Source: Phoronis australis
Lineage: Eukaryota; Phoronida; Phoronidae
DNA length: 64,000 nucleotides
Assembly (NCBI GenBank): GCA_002633005.1
Contig: NMRA01000489.1
Location: forward strand, 260,727-324,726
Direction: 5' to 3'
Shown: one piece after another, positions 1 to 13,291 of the stretch
Numbering within the stretch: the first letter of the stretch is position 1
Layout of the letters: each line of letters begins with the position of its first letter
Program-made: the position numbers and the translations under genes
The notes under the pieces: generated by a model
Database searches by the model: none
What the model was told of the DNA's origin: nothing
What the model saw: only the letters and a program-made list of their open reading frames with translations

Positions 1-733
1 GTTGGTGGAGCTAGAGACGGTGGCTGCAGCCAACTGGTCCTATCTTGCTACTCATTCGAATGTAAGAGCTTAATGACTTGATCTTGATTGCTCATTGCTA
101 TACCCTCGTTTTTAAAATATTGAGAGCAAGCTCTTCATGACAGAGGCGAGCTTATCTCCTAATCTATGAGGAATATTTATGAGAATTTTTGATTTTTGTC
201 AGACGTTGGATTTGTTCTGAAATGTTTAGAAAGTTTAAAAATTATGTGTTAGTCTTCACCATATGTTTCGTGTGCATTTTAAAATGTTGATAATTAGGAA
301 TCATGGTATGTCACCTCACAAAAACGTTGGATCATTTTGCTATACTATTGAAAAACAGCCATGGAACCTACAAGGGGTTGGCGAGTGTGTAACGCCCTCA
401 ATAATAGATGATTTGCATGCAGGAAAGAAAAGTACTATGTGATGTTTTAGTTTGAGACAGATAGTAAAAATGAAACATTGGTAATTTCTGTCCCAAGAAG
501 CATTTGCCGTCAACATTTTTTGCAAGAACCTGTCTGGCTTAGTAGCAGTTGATCACAACACCTATAAACCCTGTTTGTACCAAAAACGACTTTTTACGTG
601 TATTTGCTCATATTAAGTAACTTCATGGTTCTCTTATCCTTTGCTCAACATGAAATTGGCTGCAAGCTTAAAGTAATTTTCATGGTAGTCATATTGCTTC
701 AACGGCTAAAATTAACTCATCGTAACAATCAAA

Positions 734-928
734 CTTTGTGTCTGCAGTTATACTCTACTTTCCTCTCAAGCTTAGGAATTACTTTGTGTCTGCAGTTATA
801 CTCTACTTTCCTCTCAAGCTTAGGAATTACTTTGTGTCTGCAGTTATACTCTACTTTCCTCTCAAGCTTAGGAATTACTTTGTGTCTGCAGTTATACTCT
901 ACTTTCCTCTCAAGCTTAGGAATTACTT
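734..928 (+). repeat. 48-bp tandem repeat, four copies
   Basis: Units start at 734, 782, 830 and 878 and are almost identical. Because 48 is divisible by three, it stays open in several frames and creates spurious ORFs (16-residue period) that are not genes. Confidence 0.9.
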
Positions 929-3900
929 TTAAATCTGAGTAAAGAACAAGATGAGACCAATTTTACATCGTTAAGAACTTTGCCTCAATGAAAAGTTGAT
1001 TTTTTGACAGAAGATGGAGGTTATTTGCACTTTAACATGTCTACTGTGTAGCAATATAATGGGACCCACTTTGCAACACCAAGGTAGCATTCCACGTTTC
1101 TTGTGATTGGTCATCGAAGCTGGAAGGTTGAATTATAAATAGGATTGAAGATTCACTGTTTTTGTTCCAAAAACAAACAGATTTTTTCCGCGAGTGCAAA
1201 CTCATGTCTTGAGTCTCAGGAACCCTACTGTGTTTGTTGACAATTTGACTTCCAGGGAACAATAATTCGCTTTGCTGATCAAATCAGTCACTGAATGCAA
1301 ACAACTGAGATTCCCAGGCTGTCTCTTTTCTGTTATCTGATCGCTGTTCTTGCATGCTGTTCAAGTATGGTTACCGGGCTGTGTTCTGTAGGTACAAGAG
1401 CCTAGCAAAAAGCAAGGTCATTAAAGACAATGCAAAATTCTGTGAGTGTAAATTGGTTGTTTCACAAGCCTGTATGGGAGCTAAATGGCCTACCTTAGCA
1501 AAACGATGACCATTGATATGACAACTCAAGCTAAGGTGATTCCGTCCCAAACAAAATCCATTTTCTTTCTGAATGGTGATTAAATATAAACTTATGCCAT
1601 GGCTTGTGTGCACTGACAATTTAGCTCATCTCTTACACTCAAATGTCCCGGAATAGATGCTTTTTGGGCTTGGAGGGTGTAACTCAATTACCCATGATGG
1701 CTTAGAATCTTATGGATTGTTGTAAACCATTGATGTCAGTTCGCACACAATGGGCAAGGTCATTGGAAGCATTTCTTTGTGAACCCTCTCAGCCATACAA
1801 TTGCCCCAGTTGACCTTCCTAAGTAAACACAGGGTTTATATTCTTGACTGAGAAGATAATTGTTTTATTGCCCCATATGGGTTTTTAATAGCCAAGTCCA
1901 GAATGATGTACACATTGCTAGCAAGGTTTTTCAAGTTTAATAAGGTAGGCCCAAGATGCTTGGTAATATTGACAAGCTTGAATAGCACTGTCCCAGGGGC
2001 AGATCCAGGATTTTGAGTTGGGAGAGGCCAGGGCAGAGTATTAGCCATGATTTTGCCCTCAGACATTCACACCCCCGAACTGCCAAATGTAATCTGGTAG
2101 CATTTTAGGGGGAGCCATGGCCCCCTTGTCCCCCCTTTAAATCCGCCACTGTGTCCAGGCCTAAATAAGGTTGCACATTTCACCGTTTGATTACTTTGAT
2201 TACGGTAGCATGTCAGTAAGGATTATTCAAGCTTGATGAATTGAGTGTCACATCGTTTACCCCTGGGTGCAAACAATGAGGCTGGAGACGTAGCATGTAG
2301 AAACCATTCCCTCCATCCCATGTTGTATGTAATTCTTGTGTTGTGCCTAGAGATTTGAGGTGAGATCAGAATTAGTTTGTGATTAATCCAAGTGGATTAA
2401 TGTTGACCATCCTATGAGGGCCTAATTCATTTACTTATGACTGTATATTCCCACAAAACGCTGCTGGTATATAATTGATCTTTCTATCCCGTTGTTGAGC
2501 TGTAGATGGCATCGTCCATTGTGTGCGCGTTAATTTGATTTCGTCTTTAAGTATGTTGACTTTGGGAATATTGGATATATTTGCTGCCACGAAATGTGAT
2601 TTTATGATAGAAATGTCTCTGGGTAAGCTAGTCAGGAAATTTGTTGCTTTGATCTGAAATTTGCGTAAAGATATAATAGTCAGTGAAACATGGTGATACG
2701 GACTGAAATAGTTATGATCATTTTTCTGTCTTATACATAATTATGAAGGGAATCTTACAGAGACCAAAATAACATCTAGTCTGAATCTGATGGTCTTTTT
2801 TGTCTGCAAGACCTATGTAACATCAACTGCTATTTCAGTAGAACATTACGTAGTAGTGTGTGCCATGCATGAAATACTTGGAATTAGAAATTTGATTACA
2901 AGGAACTTGTCATGGGCATACCAGATGTAGGAAACAGTTGTTGGGAGGGGGGGAGGGTGCAAAGTGAGGCTGCATGGTTGATTTCTCATTTGGTTGGCAA
3001 TACTGGATGGAAAATGGGTAAGGGTTCTCCATGACACAATTTTGGAGGATACAGTGTATTTTAGACATTGGCTAACTGTACAAAGTACCTAAGTATCCAT
3101 TTACAAATGATCAGTAAATGGCCATGCAAGAAAACCAAGGCATGTTCTTAGTATGTTGTTGCCGGTTTGAACTATTCACTGTAACTTTCTCCTAGCTAAT
3201 TGTAGACCCATGTGAAAACTCAGGACTTAATTGGGTGGAAGGAGTTATCATAGAAACCGATTATATTTTGTTATTACCTTCATCCTTGGTTTCCTGTTGT
3301 AATGAGAAACTTGTACTTTTACATGTTGGTATGCTTTTAACTGAGTGCTCAAGAATACTCAGACGTGATGGCATTGGACTAATCTTTGGTTGTTTTGTGC
3401 AAAGCTAATTGCCAAAATCATTATTTTTCAATTTTGAAAGGCTTATTATGTTGCTGTAAGTAACTTATTAAACAAAAGATCGTTTTATGTGATCTACACG
3501 GTACAAGCAAGCGAAGAGCAAGTGACTAAAATTTTCCTAATCTTTATTTTTGTTGCTTGTGCGCCATATTGAGTGCTAATTATAGGTGATTGGTTTAGAT
3601 TATTATTGATGTTTTAAGTCAATCACTTTCAAGTTAGGCAAAGAATGATCAACAACAGGACATTGCCATTTTATTATGCCTTTTGTGTTGCTTATATTAA
3701 TAAAGCCAACACCTGCCTTACAGGTTATGTGAACAGTATTATTATCTATAGAAAGAATGCATATGTCACCATTGTAGTTTAATGATTGCTGGCTAATAGA
3801 AATTTATGGTGAAATTTACTCAGTTTTTCTTTAGAAACCATTTCATAGAATGTCATTGAAACAAAATATGCTTTTGAAACTTGAGACCTCCTGTACCAGT

Positions 3901-4667
3901 CCATTACAGAAGTATCATTTTGATGTTATTTTCAAAAACATTTTTGTCAATTTTTTCTGTTAATTGCATTGGGGGACTTGCCTGTCCTTCCCCACTAAAT
4001 ACTACACCTATGTTTCTGACTTCACATTTATGACTGATGACTGATGCTTCCAGTCATCAGTCATCGAGTGTTAGTGATCTAAAACCTTTAATTACTTGAG
4101 AACTGTTCCCCTTACTTGTAATCTCATGGCATGCTGTTAAAAAAGCGGTCCCTTAATATTCCTTACTGTGATATGATTCTGTTTCCATTCTTAACAAGAA
4201 CATCAGAACCATCAGTAACTCAGACAACGCTTGAGTTTATCAAGCTTGCGTGGCCATTCATGAAATTACGAATTTGAATATGGTGCAGTTGCAGGCATCG
4301 CCTGTTACTAGGAGTTGCTTGTTCATTAGGCAATCAAGATTGGATAAGCAGAGTTATGGTTTTAAACCCAAAGCATCTCGATTAAGAATTCCACATTGAT
4401 GGGTGAACAGTGGTAATGTGCTCCTTAATTTTTTGGATGTGAGTACCGACATTGAATTCATTATTTTTGTTGCCAGCAGTTTCACAGTTTGACCTAATTG
4501 TAATATAGAATTTTCTTGAATTTACTTAGTTAGAATAAATCCTCAAAACACTTTATTTTTGTGTCAAAAGCATTCTTCTTCAATATCATACTGATATTCA
4601 GCCTGTTCTGTTAAAGAAATGACTTCATTTGCATTTGTCAAATATACAAATCAGTGATTGAATTTAC
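929..4667. other. No gene recognised
   Basis: AT-rich unique sequence and the hAT-like fragment at 1988-2153. ORFs of 61-82 codons show no domain or splice support. A short palindrome (GACTGATGACTGATG / CAGTCATCAGTCATC) lies near 4030-4065. Confidence 0.6.
1988..2153. mobile_element. Short hAT-like non-autonomous element
   Basis: Ends read CAGGGGCAGATCCAGG and, reversed, CAGTGGCGGATTTAAAGGGGGG, close to the CAGTGGCGGATC termini known from hAT elements. No convincing 8-bp target duplication. Confidence 0.48.
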
Positions 4668-5189
4668 AGGCCCCTTCATACTAACGTCGGCATGTTGATG
4701 TTTTGGGGAGTTGCAGTCAGTATGAACGGTTCACTTTGGTCCTGGATTGAAGTTAACAGTGTCAGTTAACTTTGCAGTAAATAGGTGTTTTTAACAGTGG
4801 AGCGTCGATGCTGTGGAGCAATATAACAGTCAAGTTCGGTTTTATTGAAGTTATCGCCAGCGGGCCACCGTTATCGTTAAGAATTGAAGGGCACTGTGTC
4901 GTCGCTTATAGTTGCTTGTATTTTGCTCCAGTAATCACCAATCAAATTAGAAATAGGTTTTATGTAAAATGTCACATGTAAGTGTTCTCATGTCACATTA
5001 AAAAATCTTAGGGTGCATGGGATGCATCAGCGCTACCTTGTGATTTTTTTCAATGATGGCAGCATTTCCTTCCGTTTACTTGGATGCCGTTAACCGTACC
5101 GAAGCTGGTATGAATGATTCAATTAAATTCATTCGTAGTTTACATCGACGCTTCACTCCTACCGGATTTAAGTTAGTATGAAAGGGCCT
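4668..5189 (+). mobile_element. MITE-like element A1 with terminal inverted repeats
   Basis: Starts AGGCCCCTTCATACTAAC and ends GTTAGTATGAAAGGGCCT, near-perfect inverted repeats. It is flanked on both sides by TAC, consistent with a 3-bp target duplication. Internal landmarks such as TCCTGGATTGAAGTTAAC recur, reversed, in the element at 12021-12503. No coding capacity is seen. Confidence 0.78.
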
Positions 5190-5580
5190 TACCAGACATT
5201 TTCTTAATATGTTAATTGCTGATGACCAGGGGTTAAGGGTAGTATTAATACAAGTATTCAGATTTTTGACTTTTGCAATTTTAATCTTTGTATTTTCATT
5301 TACATTTTTTGTGAAAATTATTGAAATTGTTTATGAATAATGTACATTTTGTGTCTGAAAATATTACCCTATGTCACTGCACAGTCCATCACTTGAAAAG
5401 TAATTAACTTAAAGAATACAAGATATCAGCACAGACTGATCTGAATTATCACACTGCAACACAAACCCCTTTTGTCAGAACAAACAATAGATCAGGCAGT
5501 TGTATTGGTTTTGGCTGGGGGATATGCTTATATTTTAAGAAAAAAACTCGAAATGCTGCTGAGTACAAGCAGATATTAAG

Positions 5581-6099
5581 GTCGCTTTCCCATGAGGAGA
5601 ACTTCGGATTAACAAAGCTTCGTTGAAACTTCGTTTACTTTTCCCACTTAACAGCGATATCGAAGTTATTGCAATGACAACAGACGATGCAGTTCATTCG
5701 TACTCTTAAACAAATATTGAGTAGTGGGTTCGAGGGTAACTGTATGCCATTTACAAGTATTTTTTAAAAATGATCAGTGTCATTCTTCTTCAGATATGCT
5801 TTCTTTTATTTATTTACGCCATTTATTGAGAGCACGTCGGCAAGCTACAATAAAAAAGAAACCTTTTGCAAGCCTGCGCGATCGTATATTCTTGACGTAA
5901 CCTCTACCGATAACTGTGAAGAAGCTTTCCTTTTAGTGTTTCTACTACATCGAAGCTTCGGTGAGTACCGAAGCTTAGCTTTTCAATCCTATTTTAAGCG
6001 AAGTTTCACATCCAAATTAAGTACCAGTCTGAGAGTTAACCTTTCCAGCTTACCGAAACTCTGGTAAAAGGGAAGTTTCGCTTATAACATGAAAGCGAA
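5581..6099 (+). mobile_element. MITE-like element B with TTAA(G) flanks
   Basis: GTCGCTTTCCCATG at the left end and CATGAAAGCGAA at the right end are imperfect inverted repeats with further pairing inside (AACTTCGG / CCGAAACT). TTAAG lies directly outside both ends (5576-5580, 6100-6104). A 96-codon ORF inside has no recognisable domain and is read as chance. Confidence 0.58.
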
Positions 6100-6359
6100 T
6101 TAAGCAAGTTATTTTGTAGCATGTTCAAGTTGTCTGTGCAATACTATGTAAGTTAAACCGTAGCTTTAAATGGACAGATCTTAGTTAAAGATGACCATAT
6201 TGTACTGTTTAGTGACTTTAAATATGCTATTCTTAATTAAAAATTGGATGGTGGTGGCTGTACTCTCGAGTTTATTTCTCTGCCATGTACTGTTTAATTA
6301 AATGCACCTGCATATTGTTATATGTGGGTGGGTGCATAATTTTTCAGTCTGTTTTTAGT

Positions 6360-6860
6360 GTGCGCTTCTCTATCTGCCAGTGCGCCTGAAGGATCATAAT
6401 ATTATGAAAATTTGCAAATTTGTTTTCCTGCTGAAAAGACCACGGCTGGTTTTCAAACGGGTCTGACTGTGGCACCTCCTTAGTGGAAATTTTGTTTTTT
6501 TGTCTATACACTGTATCTCCCTAACCCTTTGCAGAACACTGTCTTGTACTTTGACAGGTGTATTTTAGTGACAGCATATGACGACTTTTCAGTGGGATCC
6601 AACTACTGCTCTGTCTCCTCAGGTGTTTCAATTTTTTAATCTTTGGAGTTCCTTGACAAATTTTCATCAATTCAAATTAAGCACATAGTATGTTACTATT
6701 AGAGAGACGGTGATGCCTTCCCATGTCTAGAGAGGTTTGATGTATTCTGTGCCACCTAGAGGCCATTGATATACTAATCACACCCCAAAAACATTCTGTT
6801 TGTGGTGCAGTCCTGTGCACATTTCCTTGGAATTGGTCTTGTCACTAAAATCACCCGATC
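6360..6860 (+). repeat. Degenerate dispersed family, second copy
   Basis: Contains GTGGCACCTCCTTAGTGG, CTGTATCTCCCTAACCC, TTTGATGTATTCTGTGCCAC and GTTTGTGGTGCAGTC, the same blocks and order as 11150-11560. Confidence 0.58.
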
Positions 6861-9800
6861 TGAAGTCTAATACAAATTAACTTCAAATTCCTAGCAAGGT
6901 TTTTATTAAGTTAATATTTTTAAGCTAAAATCTCAAAAACAAAGTACAGTAACAGTAAGCTATATTGGCTTCATACTTGTAATTATTTTTCATTAATGAC
7001 TTGAACGTTTTTTAGAGTAGTGAAATTTCTTTTGGAAAAAAGTATTAAGAAAAATGTATCTTGGAATTAATTTTTTTTGAATAGTGATTCACAATCATTT
7101 TTTTACTTTATTTCGAGTTTTGGAAATTTTAATCATTTTAAAGAGGAGCACAGTTAATTCTTTAGCCAATCGTGGAGTGAGTTATGGCAAAAATTCCTGT
7201 CACTTGCTATAAGTACCACTGGCGGATTCAGAATGTCACAAGCATTAGGCAAATCTTATGCTACCGTAACAAGATTTGCATGCAAGTAGATGAGAAAGCT
7301 GTGCACTGTTTAGCCCAGGGTATTCAGCAAAGTCCTCAACATATCAAATGCTTGATGGCACTGTCACGGATTGAAGTGAGCTAGTTGCTATTCATGGGCC
7401 TGGCTAAACGTGCTGGATCAGATAATTGTGGTCGTAAACCAACATGCCTGTTTAACTTACGAGTTTCAACATCAAAAAACGAATAATAAGTAACGCAAAC
7501 AACTAACATGACTGTTTTTAAAATTTAAAAGTAAATAGTAGCCATCTTTAAATTTATAAAATTGGTGCATTATAACAGAAATTAGCAAATAGGTTTTCCT
7601 CAGCATCATGGCTAAGCAACGAGCATTAGTTTGAGAATTGATTATGATGGGCTAGTCCCAGTCTGGCTTAGGCTCGCTTAAGCATTGGGGTAACAAAATT
7701 CCAGTTGTTAGCGTACTAAAAACTGTGATGCTAGCCTTAAAAGGGTGAATGGTTAGAATTTTTCTTGTTCAGGGAATGGTGACTTGAAGGAAATGAGTAA
7801 ACCTGTCCCTGTTCAATAACATTGTAGGTCCTCCATTGCTTTTAATTGAATGGCTAAGTGGTTGGTCTATTCTCAGTTTGTCTTTGAGAAGTTATCTTAA
7901 ACTTTACTTTATGTAAATATCAGACCCCATCCCCGGGATCTCCCCTTTGCCAAACTACTGAGCCAGGCATTCCTGTGTAATCCACTGTTTACCCCCTATC
8001 CGCTGGCAGCTGTTAGTTGGTGTATAGTTCAATTAGAATTCTCTCCCTTGGGATCTGCCATTCGCATTGCTGCATGTCTTAGTAGACACCACCAACTTGT
8101 TCCTGATAATGTTTTGTAAGCTAATCAATATATAGATCTGCTTAGCTGTAGTCATTGATCTGATAATAGCAAGCTACTTAAAATAGAACGATCTCAAAGG
8201 GACTGTTAAAGTTTCTTTTTTCTTAATATGTTCAAAGGACTGATATAAATCATTAATTTGCTTTTTGTCAGTCTGGTACGACTATTGCTCTCTAACTTTA
8301 CTATGAATCAGGATCTTAAAGCTGTATTTCATCCTGGCTAAAGGCGAAAATTGAATAAGGCCTTTTGCGCTCGTTAAATTGGGTCATATTCTCTTAGGTG
8401 ATAGCATTTCATTTACGTTACCAATATAAACATGGAAACTACCGTGACCCAAGAAAACTGTTTGGACTTTATTGGGGTTGGCCAACCACAAAATTTTAAA
8501 TTTGAAAATGGTGCACTACTTGATTTGGAAACGAAGTGGAATCCTATCATGCTGTGGAATGAGAGTAAAAGGCTTACATAATTCGATTTTTCTTTCATTC
8601 AGCTGAAGAAGACAAAATGTAACTTAATTGTTACATGATGCTAGATGGCATGAAATCCTGTAGCTGTATTGTTGTAGCATATAACTTTTATGAAATAGGG
8701 CACTTAGCTATGGGTGAAGCATTCATTTTTACTTTTTGAAAAAATGTACTGTCGTATGTCTCTTTATTTAAGACTGCCAGTTAAAATAATTATAGGAAAA
8801 CAAGCCCGGTTGGCCTCATTTCACGTTCTTATTGGCAAGGAAACCATCTTTTGTAAATATTCTGCCACTAGGTGCTGTGCCACTGATCACTAATTAAAAC
8901 TGAAAAAGACATTAAGTGTCAGAATGACTTGCTTTCTGCTGGGAATTGTATTTATGTTACTAGTAATTGGATAAAGGCAATGGGCATTCAGAATTGAGAC
9001 ATAATCCAGCACTGTTCCAACCTTATTCCTTTAGCAATGTACTACATACATACAGTAAAAGTACAACAACTAGACAAAATACTATTTTACTGTCAAGTTG
9101 GTTCATTCCAGCTACTCTTTGATGGTGAATTCCACTTGCACTCAGGAAATTCCACGCCATTTTGTCTGATTATTTTTGGTTTGTACTATGTGAGGGCTTC
9201 ATAAGGTCTTGGATCTCTCTCTGCTCTGTAGCCAACATAGAACGGATTAGTGTGAAATTTGTTATCATGAGAACCTGGGAGGCTACTTGACTAATCTTGA
9301 TGGAGTCCTTCTGCATCTAAAAGATGGAGAACCCCACCTTTGCAAAACATGAAGGAAGGCATCTTTTGTAGACTGAGGTTTTATTCCAGTGACGTCACTC
9401 TTTTGTTTCATTTGCTCTCAAAGTTTTCACTTTGTAGGGAATTGATCCTTTTGTTGAGATTCTGGCAGTGAAAAACCTATACCGGTATGAGCGATTGTGA
9501 TGGACATCTGCAATCTGCAACACATAGAATCAATTAAAAAGACATAAGATTATCATTCTTACGGCCAAAAAATGTGTTTTTGGAATTATTGTTGGATGAG
9601 ATAAGCTTTTTGAAGTTATAAGGTTTGACCAGAGATATAAAATAACAAAATGTGTTTTTGTGCTTCTAGAAATCCTCTATCTCGTGGTTGTCTACCTGAC
9701 ATTTGCTGAAATCAAATTCACCAGTTAAATGCGCCTGATGTACTCTTTATCATGTGAGATTTAGCTCAGCCAGAAGGGCATTTGTCTAAGGTTCCTGATT

Positions 9801-10699
9801 TGAATACACAACGGAGCTTTTCTCAGGAAATCACTTTTCTTGTTGATAATCTCAGTGTAAAAAGAATTCTCAATTATGGATAGCCAGGGTTTCATCCACA
9901 CGCCAACAACACCTCAAGTCACACATGGCCATACATTTTCACAACATGAAGTTTTTCAAATACTCAAGTTATTTTCCAAAATTTAAGTTTTTGAGACACT
10001 TATGTTTGTTAAAAACCATTTCTCCAAATACTTAAGTTTTTCACACTTATTTTTTTCAGTGAAAAGGGATGCTCAACACCCATCAAGTCTTTGGCCTTAG
10101 TGTTATTACTGGGCTGGACTGTGATGGTCATTTCACGTCCCAGTCCCTGGGGCATCACTTAGTAGTTAATTAGGCATTAACCTAAAATCAATTACCAATG
10201 TCTGCTGTTTTCTTCTCATGGTTGTACAACTTATATGGTGTGTTACACTGACTCACGTATGCTAAATTGGCCATAAGCAAAGTTCACACCACTATGTTCT
10301 TGAGGCTACCATCTAGTCAATTCAATAGTTCAGCAAGACACCTGTGCTTCACACACCTAATTAGTAATTAAAGTGCCTTTATAAATTGTCTCACTGACTT
10401 CCAAAACATGTTTCTGAATAGCATGTTTATAAATATATAATATACAATATATAATATACAATATGCTAACCTGTTTTGTGCTTTTAGATTTGTATGGGTG
10501 ATACAATGCTTCCTGCACAAAAATGAATGCCTAAATTGGCCTTTTATATATTTCCGTATGAAAGTATTTATTTGCTCTATTTACCTTTTTGTGAAAAAAG
10601 TGAAAAAACAAAATTTCACTTACCATAACTCTCCACTTATTTTCAACAATATATAATTGCCAAAATTATCATTCCATTTTTATGCGCCCACATATTCAT
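6861..10699. other. No gene recognised
   Basis: AT-rich sequence without recognisable coding, RNA or mobile features. It could be intron or UTR of the Popeye gene, whose N-terminal exon is missing. Confidence 0.55.
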
Positions 10700-11580
10700 A
10701 AGTTTTTTTCATGGATAGGAGCGAACTTTCAGACTGATTCAACTACCCTTGCCTCCAAGTGGCAATTTTAGTTTTTTTACGTTTACCTCTGTATCTTCAA
10801 AGGTCCTCAATGGATTTTTATAACATTTGGCATATAGGCATCTATTAGTAAGCTGATGCTATCCTTCTGTTTTTAAGTTCGATTCAAGGTATTTTGTGCC
10901 ATCTAATGGCCAATTTTACTGTTTATTTGGTGTCTGTCCCTCTGTCTACCAAACCACGCTAAGGATGATTTTGGAAATTGGCATTTATGTTCCTAATGTG
11001 AAGAGGACGGCTGACGATGATTTTCCGACGACCTCGACAACTGTAGCACCTCCTAGTGTCAGTTTTGTCTGCCCCTGTACCAACCAAACCGTTCTAAGGA
11101 TGATTTTGAAAATTGGCGTATTATGTTCTCAGTGTGAAGAGGATGGTGATGATGACAACTTCGACGACAGTGGCACATCCTAGTGGCATTTTTTTCTTTT
11201 GTTTTGTGCGCATAGCTGTATCTCCCAAACTCACTGCAGAATCTTTATTAAATTTAGTAACTGTATTTATTTGAAGTTAACAACAGACGCCGATGACTTT
11301 CAGATGAATGTGACGGAACACTGTGTCCCCTAGTGGCAATTTCATTTTTTTTTCGTTTTCCTTTGTTTCTCTGAAGTTCCTCAACAGATTTTTCTGAAAT
11401 TTGTTAGATAGCTCTCAATAAAAGAAACAATGGCATGTTACCGATTTCGGGTGGATTTGATGTATTTTGTGCCATCTAGTGGCCATTTTATGATTCAAAT
11501 CAACAATCCTAGAAGCACAGTTTGTGGTGCATTCGTGGGCACATTTCAACGCTCTGCGTTGCTCTTGTTCAAAGGCCAGT
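10700..11580 (+). repeat. Degenerate dispersed family with internal sub-repeats
   Basis: Recurrent phrases are TTTTGTGCCATCTAATGGCC / GTGCCATCTAGTGGCC, AGGATGATTTTG(A/G)AAATTGGC, GTGGCACATCCTAGTGGCA and CTGTATCTCCC. The same phrases occur at about 6360-6860 and 22990-24290, and reversed at about 54290-54960. The 95-codon ORF here is repeat sequence, not a gene. Confidence 0.6.
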
Positions 11581-12020
11581 TAGTTTGCTACAAGTAATGA
11601 AAACTTTTTACCAAATGATGTTGTTTTATGTCATCTAAACAGTACAAATGGGACAAGTAATGGATTAATTTTTTATCTTTATCTTTTTGGAGAAATTCAA
11701 CAAAATACAATTTTACTTGTTGGCCATATATTGTGTTCTAAATAAGTGAAGAATTGCCATGTATCTATCACAGACCTTAACATGTTTTACTGGATGATCA
11801 TTCACTGTCTGTGGACAACATGTTCAACCAAGGAACCACTAATATGTAGATTTATTGGATCAGTGGAACTCATACACCTTAAAGGATCCCAATTGTTCAA
11901 ATTCAATGGATGGTTGATCAAATGAGAGGATTAGTGTTCACTAGGTAGGTTGCCTCAGGGCAGAGTTCATCAGCTGTCTCACACTAGAAAAATCTAACCA
12001 AAATCATGAGTTCTCTTTAA

Positions 12021-12503
12021 AGGCCTTTTCATACTGATTTAACTCTGGTCTAAGCAGAGTGTTGATGTTAATGGAGAAGTTAACTGAACCGTTCATACTG
12101 GCTTCAGTAGTTAACGAACATTGACGTAAACGGTAGGTGATGCTGTCGTTATCAAAGTGATTGCAAGGTAGTGCTGCACGCAAAGATTTTTTTAATGTGA
12201 CAATTTGGGAACATTTACATGTGCTAATTGACATAAAACTTATTTTTAATTCCATTGGTGATTATTCGAGCAAAATATAAACAACTATTTGCAACTACAC
12301 TACCGACTACACTGACGATAACAGTGGCACCTGGCGATAACTTTGATGGGACAAAAGTTGACCGTTCATACTGCACTGTAGCATTGACGCTGCGCTGTTA
12401 TTGTTAACTAGAGTTGTTAACTTCAATCCAGGACCGAAGTTAAGTGCTCATATTAACCTCAAATCCCCAAACCATCGACGCGTCGACGTTAGTATGAAAG
12501 GCC
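12021..12503 (-). mobile_element. MITE-like element A2, inverted copy of the 4668-5189 element
   Basis: Starts AGGCCTTTTCATACT and ends GTTAGTATGAAAGGCC. Reverse-complemented, it follows the 4668 element block by block: TTTGGGGA, GGTCCTGGATTGAAGTTAAC, AAGTTATCGCCAG. Diverged, so not a recent pair. Confidence 0.74.
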
Positions 12504-13034
12504 CAAAAAATACAAGTACGAAATCTCGCAGTCTTGCCTTTGTTGCGTAGTGCTAGCTTTATTGAACTCTGCCCTGATGTTGGTCATGCATCTTTCACCT
12601 ACTAGATGTTTAGTTGAGTTAATGAACTGTTGAACCATGCGGGTTCTTACATAATTTTTTGTTGGCAAATACCTCTCCCTCAGTATTTAATTTGCTCTAA
12701 ATTGATCAGATTTCTTGATATGTTGTCTAGGCTTTTGAATTCTGATCCATTGTATAGCATTTGCCTTGTGGCATTTATCTAGTTTAGACTCTACAGATCA
12801 CGCCCATTCGATACAATTTGTCATTTTCCGTGTGACTTTATTATTTACGTATAGAAGTTAAACTTGAGGCTTGTATGTTTGCCGCCAAATGGGACCTTCA
12901 TCTTTTCTAACGAAATTTTAATGAACTGGAACTGTTTTTCAACAGCCTAAAACCATACAGGTGTATGAATTAATGAAGATCAGATTTATCAGTTTCCTTC
13001 ACTGTGACCATTCACCACTAATTTCGCTACATGC

Positions 13035-13291
13035 TGTATTCAAAAGTTCAATTGCCAAATTTTGAAGATTTTTAGACATACTAAAACTCGTTGACATTTT
13101 TTAAAACTTAGAGGAAATTCATTTCCACTAGGCAACACACTTTTTAACCAATGGTATCATGATGTTGTATTCAAAAGTTCAATTGCCAAATTTTGAAGAT
13201 TTTTAGACATACTAAAACTCGTTGACATTTTTTAAAACTTAAAGGAAATTCATTTCCACCAGGCAACACACTTTTTAACCAATGGTATCAT
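13035..13291 (+). repeat. 131-bp direct tandem duplication
   Basis: TGTATTCAAAAGTTCAATTG recurs at 13035 and 13166; the two units differ at about two positions inside (TTAGAGG/TTAAAGG, ACTAGGC/ACCAGGC), so the duplication is recent. Confidence 0.88.

Noticed and set aside
598-942. 114-codon ORF with perfect 16-residue repeats
   Set aside because: Produced by the 48-bp tandem repeat; several frames are open at once and there is no domain or splice support.
5777-6067. 96-codon ORF
   Set aside because: Lies within the inverted-repeat element at 5581-6099 and has no recognisable protein features.
10896-11183. 95-codon ORF with repeated blocks
   Set aside because: Lies in the degenerate dispersed repeat; the same DNA phrases occur elsewhere in broken frames.
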